From NCBI GenBank assembly GCA_041393965.1, contig JAWKJB010000001.1, forward strand, positions 806,001-870,000: 64,000 nucleotides of DNA, in the 5' to 3' direction. Below the pieces are notes generated by a model that saw only the letters and a list, made by a program, of their open reading frames with translations, was not told where the DNA came from and did no database searches. Positions 1 through 8,532 of the stretch are shown piece by piece (the first letter of the stretch is position 1; the number at the start of each line of letters is the position of its first letter). The position numbers were made by a program, and so were the translations under genes. The stretch is from Acidimicrobiia bacterium (GTDB taxonomy: Bacteria > Actinomycetota > Acidimicrobiia > Spongiisociales > UBA5794).

Positions 1-243
1 CGTCCCGTCATCATGCACGGCTGGTACGGAGGAGCCGACTACGGCTCGGTGATGGGAAAGCAGTGGTCGGCTGCTGCGGTCGCCGGCGGAATTGCGCCAA
101 CCCTGATCGGTGTCGCGAGGGACGCTCTCGGCAGCTACACCCTACCGCTCGTGGCTCTGGTCGTTGCAACGGCGCTCGCTGGTGTCTTCAACGAGCTGTC
201 CGTGTCGTCATACGCGAATGACCGTGCCGCGGCGCGCCGGTGA
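1..243 (+). CDS. MFS-type transporter, C-terminal fragment
   Basis: This reading frame is open from the first base of the window, so it is the last 80 codons of a longer gene that begins upstream. The visible part has a Gly/Ala-rich helix, a short loop and a hydrophobic helix (residues about 51-63, rich in L, V and A), then a charged tail ending in RRAAARR-like sequence. That is what the last two membrane helices and cytoplasmic tail of a 12-helix major facilitator transporter look like. The substrate cannot be told. The gene ends 11 bases before the end of the convergent reverse-strand lipoprotein gene. Confidence 0.6.
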   Translation, partial: RPVIMHGWYGGADYGSVMGKQWSAAAVAGGIAPTLIGVARDALGSYTLPLVALVVATALAGVFNELSVSSYANDRAAARR

Positions 244-254
244 AGTGGTCGGGC

Positions 255-701
255 TCAGATCTGTGCGTTGCGCATCGTTCCGGTGAGTTTGAGGAACTCG
301 ATGTCGTAGACGAAACAGGTGATGTCGCGGTCCCCGGCGCTCCACGACTCCGCGAGCGGAAACAGGGCTCCGAAGTCGAGCCTTGAGTCCTCATAGGGGA
401 TCCCGACGAAGGTGTCGAACCGCACGCTGCACACCTCGATGACCTCGGACTGCACTGCGGCGTCCCCGGGGAATGAGCCATCGTCCATTGCAACAACGGC
501 GTAGACCTCGTTGTCGTGCGGATCGTCGCAGTCGACGCGGTCGACATCGGTCACCTCCGAAGTGGCATCCGAGAGTGCCCCTTCCCAGTCATCGAAGCAG
601 TCGCCGACCGCGAGGCTGAAGACATTGCCCGAACAGGCCGAGGTGACGAGTGCCACCGCCACTACAGCGAAGCCGATCGTCTGTCGAAGGTGAGCGGTCA
701 T
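255..701 (-). CDS. Septum-formation-domain lipoprotein
   Basis: A 148-residue exported protein. Residues 1-22 form a signal peptide ending in a lipobox (VTSAC), so Cys23 should be lipidated and the protein held on the outer face of the membrane. The mature part starts with VGDCFDD and has spaced cysteines and an acidic, Trp-containing core, matching the Septum_form family of actinobacteria, whose name comes from septum-associated members but whose biochemistry is unknown. Its ATG overlaps the stop of the upstream gene by ATGA (698-701), so the two are translationally coupled. Confidence 0.7.
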   Translation of the reverse strand: MTAHLRQTIGFAVVAVALVTSACSGNVFSLAVGDCFDDWEGALSDATSEVTDVDRVDCDDPHDNEVYAVVAMDDGSFPGDAAVQSEVIEVCSVRFDTFVGIPYEDSRLDFGALFPLAESWSAGDRDITCFVYDIEFLKLTGTMRNAQI

Positions 702-1030
702 GGGTTGTCCAGGATCTCGGCAATGAAGTCGTCCACCGCGCGATGGGCGACCGTTTCACCATAGCGCTCGTCGAGGATGTCACGCATCCTCGCGAGGATG
801 TGCTCACGCTCCTGCGGGATGGACTTGGTCGTCGCTGGAACGATCTCGGTCCCGTCGATCCACGGCTTGCCGTCCGACGCCCATGGGATGAGGATGAGCC
901 ACGACCAGATGCTGTTGCCTTTGGTTTCACCCGTGCGTCTGACCAGTCCAAGACATGAGAACGGGAGCGACTCCCATCCCATGCCGCGCATCAGGTCCTT
1001 CCCATCTGGCATGTTCATGGCGTCCGACAT
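698..1030 (-). CDS. Small conserved-looking hypothetical protein
   Basis: A 110-residue protein of unknown function with a Trp-rich centre (GNSIWSWLILIPW) and an amphipathic C-terminal helix. An in-frame ATG at 1108 would add 26 residues with a signal-like hydrophobic stretch, so the start is uncertain; the ATG at 1030 is chosen because the longer form runs close to the divergent gene's leader. It is coupled by an ATGA overlap to the lipoprotein gene downstream and probably shares its operon. The much longer open frame that extends this one to 2350 is antisense to the next gene and not real. Confidence 0.5.
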   Translation of the reverse strand: MSDAMNMPDGKDLMRGMGWESLPFSCLGLVRRTGETKGNSIWSWLILIPWASDGKPWIDGTEIVPATTKSIPQEREHILARMRDILDERYGETVAHRAVDDFIAEILDNP

Positions 1031-1186
1031 GTGTTGACCATTCGCTTGGGAGCCCAACGCTACCGCGAGCGGAATCAGTAGAGGCAATGAGGCATGAGCC
1101 GTTCGCATCAGCACGACCGGCCGGCCACCGTGTACATTGGGGCAGGTTCGAACGCGCTCGACGCGAGTCTCGGGGAGGAGAAGCGG

Positions 1187-3934
1187 ATGCACAAGCGGTT
1201 TGTCATGCTGGTGGTGTTGGTTGCCACCATGGTCGCGTCGGTGGGTGGAGCCTCGGCGCAGTCGAAGGAACCGTCCGAGCTCGCCAAGCTGATCCGTGCG
1301 TTCCGTGACGCCCAGGTGACCGGCCCGAATGTGGAGGTCACCGACCCCGATGATGTCGATGTCCTGTCGCCGTTCGGCGGTCCGAGCCAGCTCCCGATGG
1401 ACATGCAGGACCAGGTCAGGATCGCCTCGACGATCGAGTTCCAGGTCTTCCCCGGGCAGCGGTACACCCACTTCGCCCCGATGGGCACCGAGATCCTGAT
1501 CTCCAACGCGGACAATGGGGCGGTGACGACCGAGCTCGTCGACCTGCCGCTCCAGCAGGGTTGGATTCCACCGCTCGATCAAGGCGCCCCTTTCACCGTG
1601 GATTCCTTCTTCGATGTGTTCTTCGACATCGACTTGCCACCTGACTTCGGCCCGATGTTCGGTCAGGGTGAGCCATTCGAGGTGGATGGCGCGATTCTCG
1701 TACCACCGGCTGGCGGCGTGCCCACTCCAATGGATCAGCCGCTCACCATACGAGGAGCCGTCTTTGGCGAACCGCTTCCCAACGGCTACTGCAACGGAAC
1801 CATTGTTGAGTTCTTCTCCGGTGACGCCATCATGGGGCAACAGGGCTGGACACCCGCCGACTTCGCGCCGAACGATGTCTTCACCGACCTGCGCCAGGCC
1901 CATGTGAGCCGATGTGTCGATGGCGTGATCCAACCCACCCAATGGCTGCGGTCCAACGGATCGAGCTTCCAGCCGGAAGGAAGCCGAGCAAGCTCGGTCT
2001 GGTTCCCCGGCGGATTCATGCAGATCATTCCGAACGACGAGATCATCGACAGCACCGGATCGAGGATCGGCGGATTCATCACCCCGTCGGACAACCCCTT
2101 CCAACCCGACACGACGGGCTTCTCCACCTTCCCGAACTTTCCTTCGCTGCACAGCCACGAGATGCCGACGACCTTCATCAACCATCCATGGCCGGGTGCG
2201 GCCCTCCACCCGGTCGCCTACGAGTTCGGTGAGTCCGATACAGGAAGTGCAGGGTTCCAGGACAACTATGGGCTCCTCCTCGACACTGAGGACGAGGTCG
2301 GGGAGCCGAACGAGTTCTCCGCGATGGCGATCCAGCTCGGCACCTACCAACTCAAGTTCGGAATCCTGACATATGACGCAGACGCCGATTCGTATTCAGG
2401 CACGCTCGAAGGCTCGGGCGAGGGCTATTCGGAGCAATGGGATGTCACCGCGGGAGACATCGAATACACCTACACCAACGATGAGGGCACGCAGGTCTAT
2501 CCGGGCATGGTGCTTGACGGAACTGACGCTTCGCTCCTCGAGGAGATGGCGACCGTGACCGCCGAGCGCGTCGCCGCTGCGACGACCACGACGACGACCG
2601 CCGCGACCACGACCACCGCCGAAGACACGGCGACCGGAGGCGTGACGACCACCGTCGCGACTTCCACACCAGCCGACGGCGGGGGAGGTTTCTTCATCTG
2701 GCTCCTCCTCGCCCTCGTGATCCTCGCGATCGTCGGCGGGTTGTGGTGGTTCCTGTTCAGAGCCAAGAAGGACCCGTGCAAAGAGCTGTACGAGGCATGG
2801 CAGGTCGCCAAGGCGGCGTGTGACAAGGCAACGAAGGACGCCGCGGACAAGCGTCAGAAGGCCGACGATGCGACCAAGGCACGCGAGAAGGCGGAGAAGG
2901 ACCGCGAGGACCACTGCAAGCAATACCCGCCAGCGTGCGGTCCGCCCGCATCAGCGTCATCCGGCGGGCGAACCGTCACCCGGGACGATCTGCATGTCGT
3001 CCGCGCATGGAACGCTGCTGCATGGGCCGGGTACAAGAACAAGACCAAGTCGGCCCAAGATGTCCAGGACGACTGGAACAACGGTCCAACGGATGAATTC
3101 CGCACGCAGACCCTGAAGGACTTGGAGGCGGCGAAGGCCAAGACCCCCAAGCTGGATCAGGCCATCAAGGATGCCAAACAGGCAGAGCAGGACGCCGACG
3201 CTGCCGCCGACAAGGCCGAAGCAGCGGCAAAGAAGGCATGCGACGAGGCCGCCGCCGCGAAGAAGGCGTACGACGCCTGCATCGGCAAGGCAGCCGCCGC
3301 CGGCGACACCGCCGCGGTAGCGACTGCGGGTGCAGCAGTGGGCGGCATGGCGGGAGCCGCGGCCGGAGCGGCGGTCGCTGGTGCAGAGCAAGCAGGCGGC
3401 AAGAACTGCGAGCCGCAGCAGAAGGCGTACGACGCCGCGAAGAAGGCCTGTGACGAAGCGACGGACGCGTCGCAGAAGGCTGAACAGGCCGCCCGCGATG
3501 CCCAGAAGGCACTCGAGGAGGCCACCAAGGCGCTCAAGGATCTCTGCGAGGAGTATCCGCCCCTCTGCGGAGAGGAAGCATGGATCCAGGAAGCGGGCAA
3601 GCCCGAGACCCGCATCACGCGAAGCGACCTCTATGTTCGGAACATGTGGGCGGAGCAGGTCTGGGTCGACTACCAGACCGAGCAGATCTCGGCCCAGGAG
3701 GCCTCGGATCGGTGGGGTCAGGATCCCCCTGCGGACTTCGCGGCAGACGAGCTCCAGAAAGTCGAAGATGCCCGACCCCTCAAGGCAGCACGGGAAAAGG
3801 CGATCAAGGATGCTGAGGCGAAGGTCGCCGACGCCAACAAGGCTGCGGCCGATGCGAGGCAGAAGGCGACCGATGCCTGCGCGAAGGCTGACGCTGCCAA
3901 GCGGGCCCTCGACGCATGTCTCGGGTCGGCATGA
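1187..3934 (+). CDS. Membrane protein with secreted domain and duplicated Cys-containing coiled-coil cytoplasmic region
   Basis: A 915-residue protein. The start is the ATG at 1187, preceded 6 bases upstream by the strong ribosome site GGGGAGGAG (1172-1180) and followed by a clear signal peptide (1-25, ending ASAQ). Residues about 27-464 form an extracytoplasmic domain I do not recognise. A Thr-rich linker (465-497) leads to one transmembrane helix (about 499-522) and a basic stop-transfer. The remaining 390 residues are Ala/Lys/Asp-rich heptad-like coiled coil built from two copies of a roughly 210-residue module. Each copy carries a CK-x3-YE/CE-x4-YD start, an ACD(K/E)AT motif, a (H/L)C-x2-YPP-x-CG turn (about 575 and 785) and a T-R-(D/S)-D-L region rich in Trp. 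A Gly/Ala zipper (about 709-735) separates them. No enzymatic motif is visible; a structural or scaffold role is inference. Confidence 0.75.
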   Translation: MHKRFVMLVVLVATMVASVGGASAQSKEPSELAKLIRAFRDAQVTGPNVEVTDPDDVDVLSPFGGPSQLPMDMQDQVRIASTIEFQVFPGQRYTHFAPMGTEILISNADNGAVTTELVDLPLQQGWIPPLDQGAPFTVDSFFDVFFDIDLPPDFGPMFGQGEPFEVDGAILVPPAGGVPTPMDQPLTIRGAVFGEPLPNGYCNGTIVEFFSGDAIMGQQGWTPADFAPNDVFTDLRQAHVSRCVDGVIQPTQWLRSNGSSFQPEGSRASSVWFPGGFMQIIPNDEIIDSTGSRIGGFITPSDNPFQPDTTGFSTFPNFPSLHSHEMPTTFINHPWPGAALHPVAYEFGESDTGSAGFQDNYGLLLDTEDEVGEPNEFSAMAIQLGTYQLKFGILTYDADADSYSGTLEGSGEGYSEQWDVTAGDIEYTYTNDEGTQVYPGMVLDGTDASLLEEMATVTAERVAAATTTTTTAATTTTAEDTATGGVTTTVATSTPADGGGGFFIWLLLALVILAIVGGLWWFLFRAKKDPCKELYEAWQVAKAACDKATKDAADKRQKADDATKAREKAEKDREDHCKQYPPACGPPASASSGGRTVTRDDLHVVRAWNAAAWAGYKNKTKSAQDVQDDWNNGPTDEFRTQTLKDLEAAKAKTPKLDQAIKDAKQAEQDADAAADKAEAAAKKACDEAAAAKKAYDACIGKAAAAGDTAAVATAGAAVGGMAGAAAGAAVAGAEQAGGKNCEPQQKAYDAAKKACDEATDASQKAEQAARDAQKALEEATKALKDLCEEYPPLCGEEAWIQEAGKPETRITRSDLYVRNMWAEQVWVDYQTEQISAQEASDRWGQDPPADFAADELQKVEDARPLKAAREKAIKDAEAKVADANKAAADARQKATDACAKADAAKRALDACLGSA

Positions 3935-3960
3935 CCGCCCGCCGTCATAGGGACTTCGGC

Positions 3961-3983
3961 CACTCGGAACAACGGTCCGAGTG
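3961..3983 (+). terminator. Hairpin after the coiled-coil membrane protein gene
   Basis: CACTCGG and CCGAGTG form a 7-bp stem with a 9-base loop, 27 bases after the stop codon. No T-run follows, as is usual for high-G+C intrinsic terminators. Confidence 0.4.
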
Positions 3984-3996
3984 ATGCGGCCGCGTC

Positions 3997-4002
3997 TACT
4001 AT
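3997..4002 (+). promoter_or_regulatory. -10 element of a leaderless promoter for the DHA2 exporter
   Basis: TACTAT sits 7 bases before the ATG at 4010 and overlaps the alternative ATG at 4001. Transcription from this element would begin at or near 4010, giving a leaderless mRNA and deciding the start codon. No convincing -35 hexamer is visible. Confidence 0.45.
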
Positions 4003-4009
4003 GACCCGG

Positions 4010-5644
4010 ATGCCCCAGACCGACAAGAAGGGCCTTGCGGTTCTCGTCGTCTTGAGCGCGGCGATGTTCGTCTATGTGATCGACACGACGCTGATGAATG
4101 TGTCGATCTCGGCCCTCGTCGACGACCTCGACACAACGGTTGGTGGGGTACAGGCAGCCATCACGCTGTACACGCTCACCATGGCAGCGTTCATGCTCAC
4201 GGGTGGAAAGCTCGGCGACATCTGGGGCTCAAAGCGAGCCTTCCGCATCGGGCTGGTTGTCTACGGCATCGGGACCACCACGACCGCTCTTGCCCCAAAC
4301 ATCGGGTTCGTCATGATCGGGTGGTCGATTCTCGAAGGGCTCGGATCCGCCCTGATCGTTCCCGCGATCAACACGCTCGTGCGGGCGAACTACACGGGGA
4401 GTCGGAGAGCTTCTGCATACGGCGTGCTCTTCGGTGTTGCGGCGGCAGGTGCGGCGTTCGGTCCCCTCATCGGGGGATGGGTCACCACCGAGTTCAGTTG
4501 GCGGTACGCATTTGCGGGCGAGGCCGTCATTGTCCTTCTGGTCCTGCTGTCCTCGGGCCTTCTCGTCGACGCCCCGAAGGTGAGCCCGAAACCGCGACTC
4601 GACGCGGTCGGTGTCGTCCTGTCGGTGGTCGGGATGGCAGCCTTCGTTCTCGGGGTACTCCAAACCACGAGCCGCGGCTGGACCGACCCGCTCGTACTCA
4701 CCCTCATCGTTGGCGGACTTGCCGTGCTCGCTGCGTTCGTCCTGTGGATTCATCGTCGTGAACATGCGGGGGCTCCGGCATTGTTCCGTCCATCCATCTT
4801 CCGCCACCGAGGGATCTCGTTCGGGCTTCCGATCCTCGCGACCCAGCTGTTCGCTCAGGCAGGACTGCTGTTCCTCATCCCCCTCTTCACACAGTCCATG
4901 CTGGGATTCGACGCGTTCCAGACCGGTTTGACGCTGCTGCCGCTGTCGTTCGGGGTTCTCGTGACATCGATCGTGACACCACCGCTCGGGCGGAAGCTCT
5001 TCCCCAAGTACATCATCCAGGCAGGTCTCGTTGTCCTGTTCATCGGTGGCTATCTGCTTGCGGTTTCCCTCGATGGGGCAACCACCGGCGCAGACATGGC
5101 GCTCGGGCTGCTGGTCGGCGGTATCGGTATCGGCCTCATCGTCGGGCAGCTCCCGAATCTGATCCTGTCGTCCGTCGAGCAGCACGAGGCGAGCGAGGCC
5201 TCTGGTCTCCAGGGGACCTTCCAGAATCTCGGCATGGCCCTCGGAACGGCAGTCATCGGGACGGTCATCCTGTCGGCATCGTTCGCGTCGATCACCAATC
5301 AGGTCGAAGCTTCGGATGTGCTTCCGTCGGACACCAAGACCGAGATCATCGCGGTGATCAAGGGCCCGCTCGTCGAGGCCGACATCGACGCCCTCGAAGA
5401 TTCGTTGTCCGATTTGCCGTCCGACCAGCAGGCCGAGATCCGCACGATTCAGAACACCGCCATGACCCGTGGCTTCCAGGGTGCCATCCTTGCTGGAGGC
5501 ATCGTCGCCCTCATCGGTGCGGGTCTCGCGTTCTTCCTCCCCCGTCATAGGCTCGATTCTGACGCGTCGGTCGAGACGACGATCAAAGAGGTCGTTCGGA
5601 CACCCGCCATCGCGAAGCTCCAGTTCGAGATGGAAGACCTCTGA
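4010..5644 (+). CDS. DHA2-family (EmrB/QacA type) MFS drug exporter
   Basis: A 544-residue polytopic protein with the length and about 14 hydrophobic helices typical of the DHA2 drug:H+ antiporter family. Near the N terminus is the family motif beginning D-T-T-L-M-N-V; the loop after helix 2 has G-G-K-L-G-D-I-W-G, the MFS motif A. A soluble loop (around residues 430-480) lies before the last helix, also usual for this family. It would export amphipathic drugs or lipids by proton exchange across the cytoplasmic membrane. An ATG nine bases upstream is in frame, but the -10 element overlaps it. There is no adjacent regulator gene, so the substrate cannot be inferred. Confidence 0.85.
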   Translation: MPQTDKKGLAVLVVLSAAMFVYVIDTTLMNVSISALVDDLDTTVGGVQAAITLYTLTMAAFMLTGGKLGDIWGSKRAFRIGLVVYGIGTTTTALAPNIGFVMIGWSILEGLGSALIVPAINTLVRANYTGSRRASAYGVLFGVAAAGAAFGPLIGGWVTTEFSWRYAFAGEAVIVLLVLLSSGLLVDAPKVSPKPRLDAVGVVLSVVGMAAFVLGVLQTTSRGWTDPLVLTLIVGGLAVLAAFVLWIHRREHAGAPALFRPSIFRHRGISFGLPILATQLFAQAGLLFLIPLFTQSMLGFDAFQTGLTLLPLSFGVLVTSIVTPPLGRKLFPKYIIQAGLVVLFIGGYLLAVSLDGATTGADMALGLLVGGIGIGLIVGQLPNLILSSVEQHEASEASGLQGTFQNLGMALGTAVIGTVILSASFASITNQVEASDVLPSDTKTEIIAVIKGPLVEADIDALEDSLSDLPSDQQAEIRTIQNTAMTRGFQGAILAGGIVALIGAGLAFFLPRHRLDSDASVETTIKEVVRTPAIAKLQFEMEDL

Positions 5645-5661
5645 TTGCGCTGAAGGCCCCG

Positions 5662-6288
5662 CTATTTCGAGGATGCGCGGCCCGACACGGCGATGGTGGG
5701 CCCCGATCCCATGGGGGACGACTCGGTGAGAGGCTGCGTGGGTCGATCGTTGGGGCGAGCACTCGATTGTCGTGACGCCGCCACGACGCGCATTGCAGTC
5801 AGAGCCGTGACCGTCACTCCCGCACCGGCATAGACGGCGGCCATCCACGGAGTGCGGGAATCGGTGCCGGCCATCACGCCATGCGCCATGGCTGCGAGGA
5901 ATGCCCCGAACGAGAGATAGTGGATCGACCTCCAAGCGTTCTGGCTGATCCACCTCTTCGCATAGAAGCTCACCGACACGAGCAGCATGGTCCAGAACGC
6001 GACGACACCCAACGATGTGGCCAGCGGTTCCCATTCCGCGATACCCGGGATAGTGATGTCCCACCAGCTGAACTCGACGAATTCGTCCACCGACAGCGCC
6101 ACCATATGAATGATCGTGGCACCGAGAGCAGCAAGGCCGAGTGACTCGTGGAGCCACTGGAGCCCCTTCGCTTTCACGGTTCTCCCGAATGTCTTCGTCG
6201 AGATCCAAAGACCCCACACCATCGAAGCGCTCAGAAGGACGATGGCAGCGACACCAGAGCCTCGAACGATGAACCAGGTGATGTTCAC
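5662..6288 (-). CDS. Ferric-reductase-like bis-heme transmembrane protein
   Basis: A 208-residue integral membrane protein with about six helices. The start is a GTG at 6288 that overlaps the stop of the apbE gene in the sequence GTGA; a longer ATG frame to 6375 would lie inside apbE and is less likely. Four histidines are placed in two helices as pairs 13-14 residues apart (H47/H61 and H123/H136), the spacing used by ferric-reductase-like membrane domains (FRD/MsrQ/NOX family) to hold two b hemes across the membrane. No NAD(P)H or FAD domain is attached, so it must take electrons from a partner, plausibly a flavinylated protein made by the neighbouring ApbE. Last gene of the regulator-kinase-apbE operon. 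Confidence 0.7.
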   Translation of the reverse strand: MNITWFIVRGSGVAAIVLLSASMVWGLWISTKTFGRTVKAKGLQWLHESLGLAALGATIIHMVALSVDEFVEFSWWDITIPGIAEWEPLATSLGVVAFWTMLLVSVSFYAKRWISQNAWRSIHYLSFGAFLAAMAHGVMAGTDSRTPWMAAVYAGAGVTVTALTAMRVVAASRQSSARPNDRPTQPLTESSPMGSGPTIAVSGRASSK

Positions 6289-7127
6289 GCGGCGCGCCGA
6301 TCCCGGGTGGCGAAGACCGATCCGTCCTGCCACACGACCACCGCCTGACGAATCCAAGCCTGGCGGTCCGCCCATGCCAATCCGTCAACACCGTGCAGCA
6401 GTACTGCCTTGGCACCGGCTTCTGCATGGACCGCCGTGTCGGCGACCACGGTGGCCTGGGTGACCGGGGACGACACTGGTTGCATGGTCCGCGGATCGAT
6501 CAGATGATTCGCTGCGCCCGAAGCGGTCATCCACACCCGCTTCATTCTGGAACTCGTTGCGAGGGCTCCTCGACCGACGCATATGTCTGCCACTGGCTTG
6601 TCGAGGTGATCCACCACTTCCACCACGAGGTTGGGATCGGACGATCGAAGGTCACCGCCGGCAGAAACCACCCGAGCCTTGTTCGACGCGACGATCTCGT
6701 CGCATGCCCAGCCCTTGGCGATACCACCGAGATCGAGCCTCGTTCCGATACCCAATCGCACGGCGCCATCGCGGAGTTCCCACTCGGTTGCCGCTGGGTG
6801 GCCTCCGCGTTCGATGTCGGATGGCAGATCGTCGAATGGAACGGTGTATCCCCACGACACGACCAGACCGCCGAGTCCTACATCGACGAGCCCATCGGTC
6901 CGATTCCTGATGTCAGCAGCCGCCCGCAACACACGGCCCATCGGTTCGGAGAGGGCGTGCCAACTTCCAGCTGATGCGTTGATCTGAGTCAGCTCGCTCG
7001 CCGTGAGGAATCGGCTGAACCGCGCTTCGAACTCGGCGAAATCCTGACGGACACGAGCCACATCCTCTCGGGTCGCCGTGTGCACTTCGATCGTGGTTCC
7101 CATGGCCGCGAAGGTGTCGACGATCAT
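6285..7127 (-). CDS. apbE: FAD:protein FMN transferase
   Basis: A 280-residue ApbE-family enzyme, which moves FMN from FAD onto a Ser/Thr of an exported acceptor protein. Visible family features are the N-terminal M-G-T-T-I-E-V strand, F-S-R-F-L-T-A-S-E-L-T-Q-I-N, the LDLGGIAKGWA segment that binds the substrate, VSAGGDLR, and a C-terminal A-D-T-A-V-x-A-E-A-G-A-K-A metal-binding helix. No signal peptide is seen, whereas many Gram-negative ApbE proteins are exported lipoproteins; here it probably acts before or at export. It sits between a small anchored protein (ATGA overlap at its 5' end) and the bis-heme membrane protein (GTGA overlap), so translation of the three is coupled. No classical FMN-bind domain is encoded in the window, so the acceptor is unknown. 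Confidence 0.85.
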   Translation of the reverse strand: MIVDTFAAMGTTIEVHTATREDVARVRQDFAEFEARFSRFLTASELTQINASAGSWHALSEPMGRVLRAAADIRNRTDGLVDVGLGGLVVSWGYTVPFDDLPSDIERGGHPAATEWELRDGAVRLGIGTRLDLGGIAKGWACDEIVASNKARVVSAGGDLRSSDPNLVVEVVDHLDKPVADICVGRGALATSSRMKRVWMTASGAANHLIDPRTMQPVSSPVTQATVVADTAVHAEAGAKAVLLHGVDGLAWADRQAWIRQAVVVWQDGSVFATRDRRAA

Positions 7128-7474
7128 GAGCCGGAACTCTTGACGCGCGGCGCCCGAACGCTCGGTGTGGTCATGGCAACGACCCTTCGTTCGACGAGGA
7201 CTTCTGGCTCGGGGCGGTCGATCGGCTTGTAGCGGACGATCACGAGGCCGGTGTCGGGCAATGTGGGAAGCGGGCCACTTGGATCCGTCACGGTGTCAGT
7301 GAGGCTTGCTCGGGCCGGAGCGAGCGGTGAAGGCGGGACCAGCGTGTTCGCGGATGGTGTCGCCGGGGCGCTCGCAGCGACGAATGCAACGGCGGCAGTT
7401 CCCCAGGCAACCGCCGCGGCTGACCATGCGGTGATACCGGCGATGCGACCCACGGTGATTCGACCGGCCATCAT
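7124..7474 (-). CDS. Small signal-anchored protein of the apbE operon
   Basis: A 116-residue protein with an N-terminal hydrophobic helix (about 10-37), a Pro/Ala/Ser-rich stretch and a C-terminal part (G-L-V-I-V-R-Y-K-P-I) rich in Val and Arg. I recognise no family. The stop overlaps the apbE start and the start overlaps the stop of the gene upstream, both as ATGA, so it belongs to the operon. It could be an anchored partner or flavin acceptor of the ApbE system, but it has no clear S/T-G-A-T flavinylation motif. Confidence 0.55.
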   Translation of the reverse strand: MMAGRITVGRIAGITAWSAAAVAWGTAAVAFVAASAPATPSANTLVPPSPLAPARASLTDTVTDPSGPLPTLPDTGLVIVRYKPIDRPEPEVLVERRVVAMTTPSVRAPRVKSSGS

Positions 7475-7833
7475 CGGCCGATCGTCGTGGTGGCTGGTTC
7501 AGGAACCACAAGGACTGCACCGTGGCTCTCCAGGGTCGCCACGACTTCAGGTGTCAGGAGTCGGTCGACCTCGGCGGCCGTGGCATATGTTGAGTACCCA
7601 GAGGACCCGAGGGTGGCCGCAACCTCGGGCGGCACCCCCGGAAGGTCTGGTGGCGTGAGCGAGGACCGCGAGTCCGTGACTGGTGGTCCAAACACCGCAG
7701 CCGGCATTACGGACCAAGGAACCGCCACGGCTGGTTCGGCAGCGGATTCCACCCGGGTCGAGCCGATCACTGCGAGCACAACGAGCGCGCACGCCGCGAC
7801 GAGCAACCCTCCGACAGTGTTGAGCCATCTCAT
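7471..7833 (-). CDS. Small signal-anchored protein of the apbE operon
   Basis: A 120-residue protein with a hydrophobic N-terminal helix (about 7-27) that looks like a signal anchor, then an extracytoplasmic region containing GSSGYSTYATAAEVDRLL and an Ala/Glu/Val-rich helix. The family is not recognised. It overlaps the Asp/His-rich gene upstream and the next small gene downstream by ATGA. The Ser/Thr-rich SGYSTYAT segment is the only place in this operon that faintly resembles a flavin-acceptor site; that is a guess. Confidence 0.55.
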   Translation of the reverse strand: MRWLNTVGGLLVAACALVVLAVIGSTRVESAAEPAVAVPWSVMPAAVFGPPVTDSRSSLTPPDLPGVPPEVAATLGSSGYSTYATAAEVDRLLTPEVVATLESHGAVLVVPEPATTTIGR

Positions 7834-8447
7834 CAGTCGTCCACCTCGTCGTCGTGGTCGTGATCGTCGTGGTCGTCGTGGTCGTCGTGGTCGTCGTCGT
7901 GGTCGTGATCGTCATGATCAGCGTGGTCGTTGTCGTCGCAGTCGTCGTACGCATCATCGTCTTCGACCTCGCTGCCATCGCCGGCGTGGTCGTCATCGTC
8001 GGAGTCGTCATCGATCGCGCACCGGGTATCGACGCGCAGTCCGTTGTCAGACGCGTGCTCTGCGACGGTCACGACTTGGACGACCGGATCGGGAGCAGGC
8101 GGGCCTGTAATCGGTAGCCCCTCCTCCTCACAGATGTGGCGCAATGCATCGAGTGCAGCGATCTGGAGCGGATCGATCGTTCCATCGCGTTCCGCGGCGA
8201 GGAGCCGTTCGGCTCCCGATGTGCAGGCAGTGGCGGTGGTCTCGGCATCGGAGCCGCTCGTCGGGAGCGTCGATGTCGTGGGCGGCGCAGTGATCGTCGT
8301 TGCCAGCGGTTCAGCTGTCGCTTCGGCATCCTGTGCGTGGATGACGGACCCGACCAGTGCCGCGGCCGCGATCGCGGTCAGCGGCACAAGCAGGGCTCCC
8401 GCGATGAGCGATCCTGTGATCTTCCGGTGGTTCTGACTGTTGGACAT
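7833..8447 (-). CDS. Exported Asp/His-rich protein, possible metal-binding
   Basis: A 204-residue protein whose ATG at 8447 is preceded by GAGGAG on the reverse strand. Residues about 13-38 are a hydrophobic signal or anchor followed by a Thr/Pro linker. A short central domain has two cysteines (around TACTSG and HICEEEG). From about residue 145 the protein is almost only Asp and His, mainly repeats of D-H-D and D-D-H, ending DDEVDD. Such tails bind divalent metals such as Zn, Ni or Cu in known proteins; that this one does is inference. It lies directly downstream of a histidine kinase whose sensor loop also has an Asp/His cluster, and upstream of the ApbE/heme genes. Confidence 0.6.
   Translation of the reverse strand: MSNSQNHRKITGSLIAGALLVPLTAIAAAALVGSVIHAQDAEATAEPLATTITAPPTTSTLPTSGSDAETTATACTSGAERLLAAERDGTIDPLQIAALDALRHICEEEGLPITGPPAPDPVVQVVTVAEHASDNGLRVDTRCAIDDDSDDDDHAGDGSEVEDDDAYDDCDDNDHADHDDHDHDDDHDDHDDHDDHDHDDEVDD
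7848..7928. repeat. Microsatellite-like repeat encoding the Asp/His tail
   Basis: Short tandem units of gtcgtggtc and variants run through this stretch; on the reverse strand they read GACCACGAC, that is Asp-His-Asp. The unit length is a multiple of three, so slippage would change the tail length without a frameshift. The forward strand reading as poly-valine is an artefact of this repeat. Confidence 0.7.
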
Positions 8448-8532
8448 GGCAGCTCCTCTGATTGGCCGGTTCCACCATGCCGCAAGCCCCGATAACGCCG
8501 CGCTAAGCAACCGCAAATGAATGGAAAAGGAT

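Noticed and set aside
698..2350. A 550-codon reverse-strand open frame
   Set aside because: Only its last 110 codons read like a protein; the rest is antisense to the signal-peptide-bearing gene at 1187-3934.
4229..6427. A 732-codon reverse-strand open frame
   Set aside because: It is antisense to the DHA2 exporter and out of frame with apbE and the heme protein; its composition is Arg/Asp/Gly-rich without domains.
7854..8117. A forward-strand poly-valine open frame
   Set aside because: It is the reverse reading of the Asp/His repeat; no start context or family.
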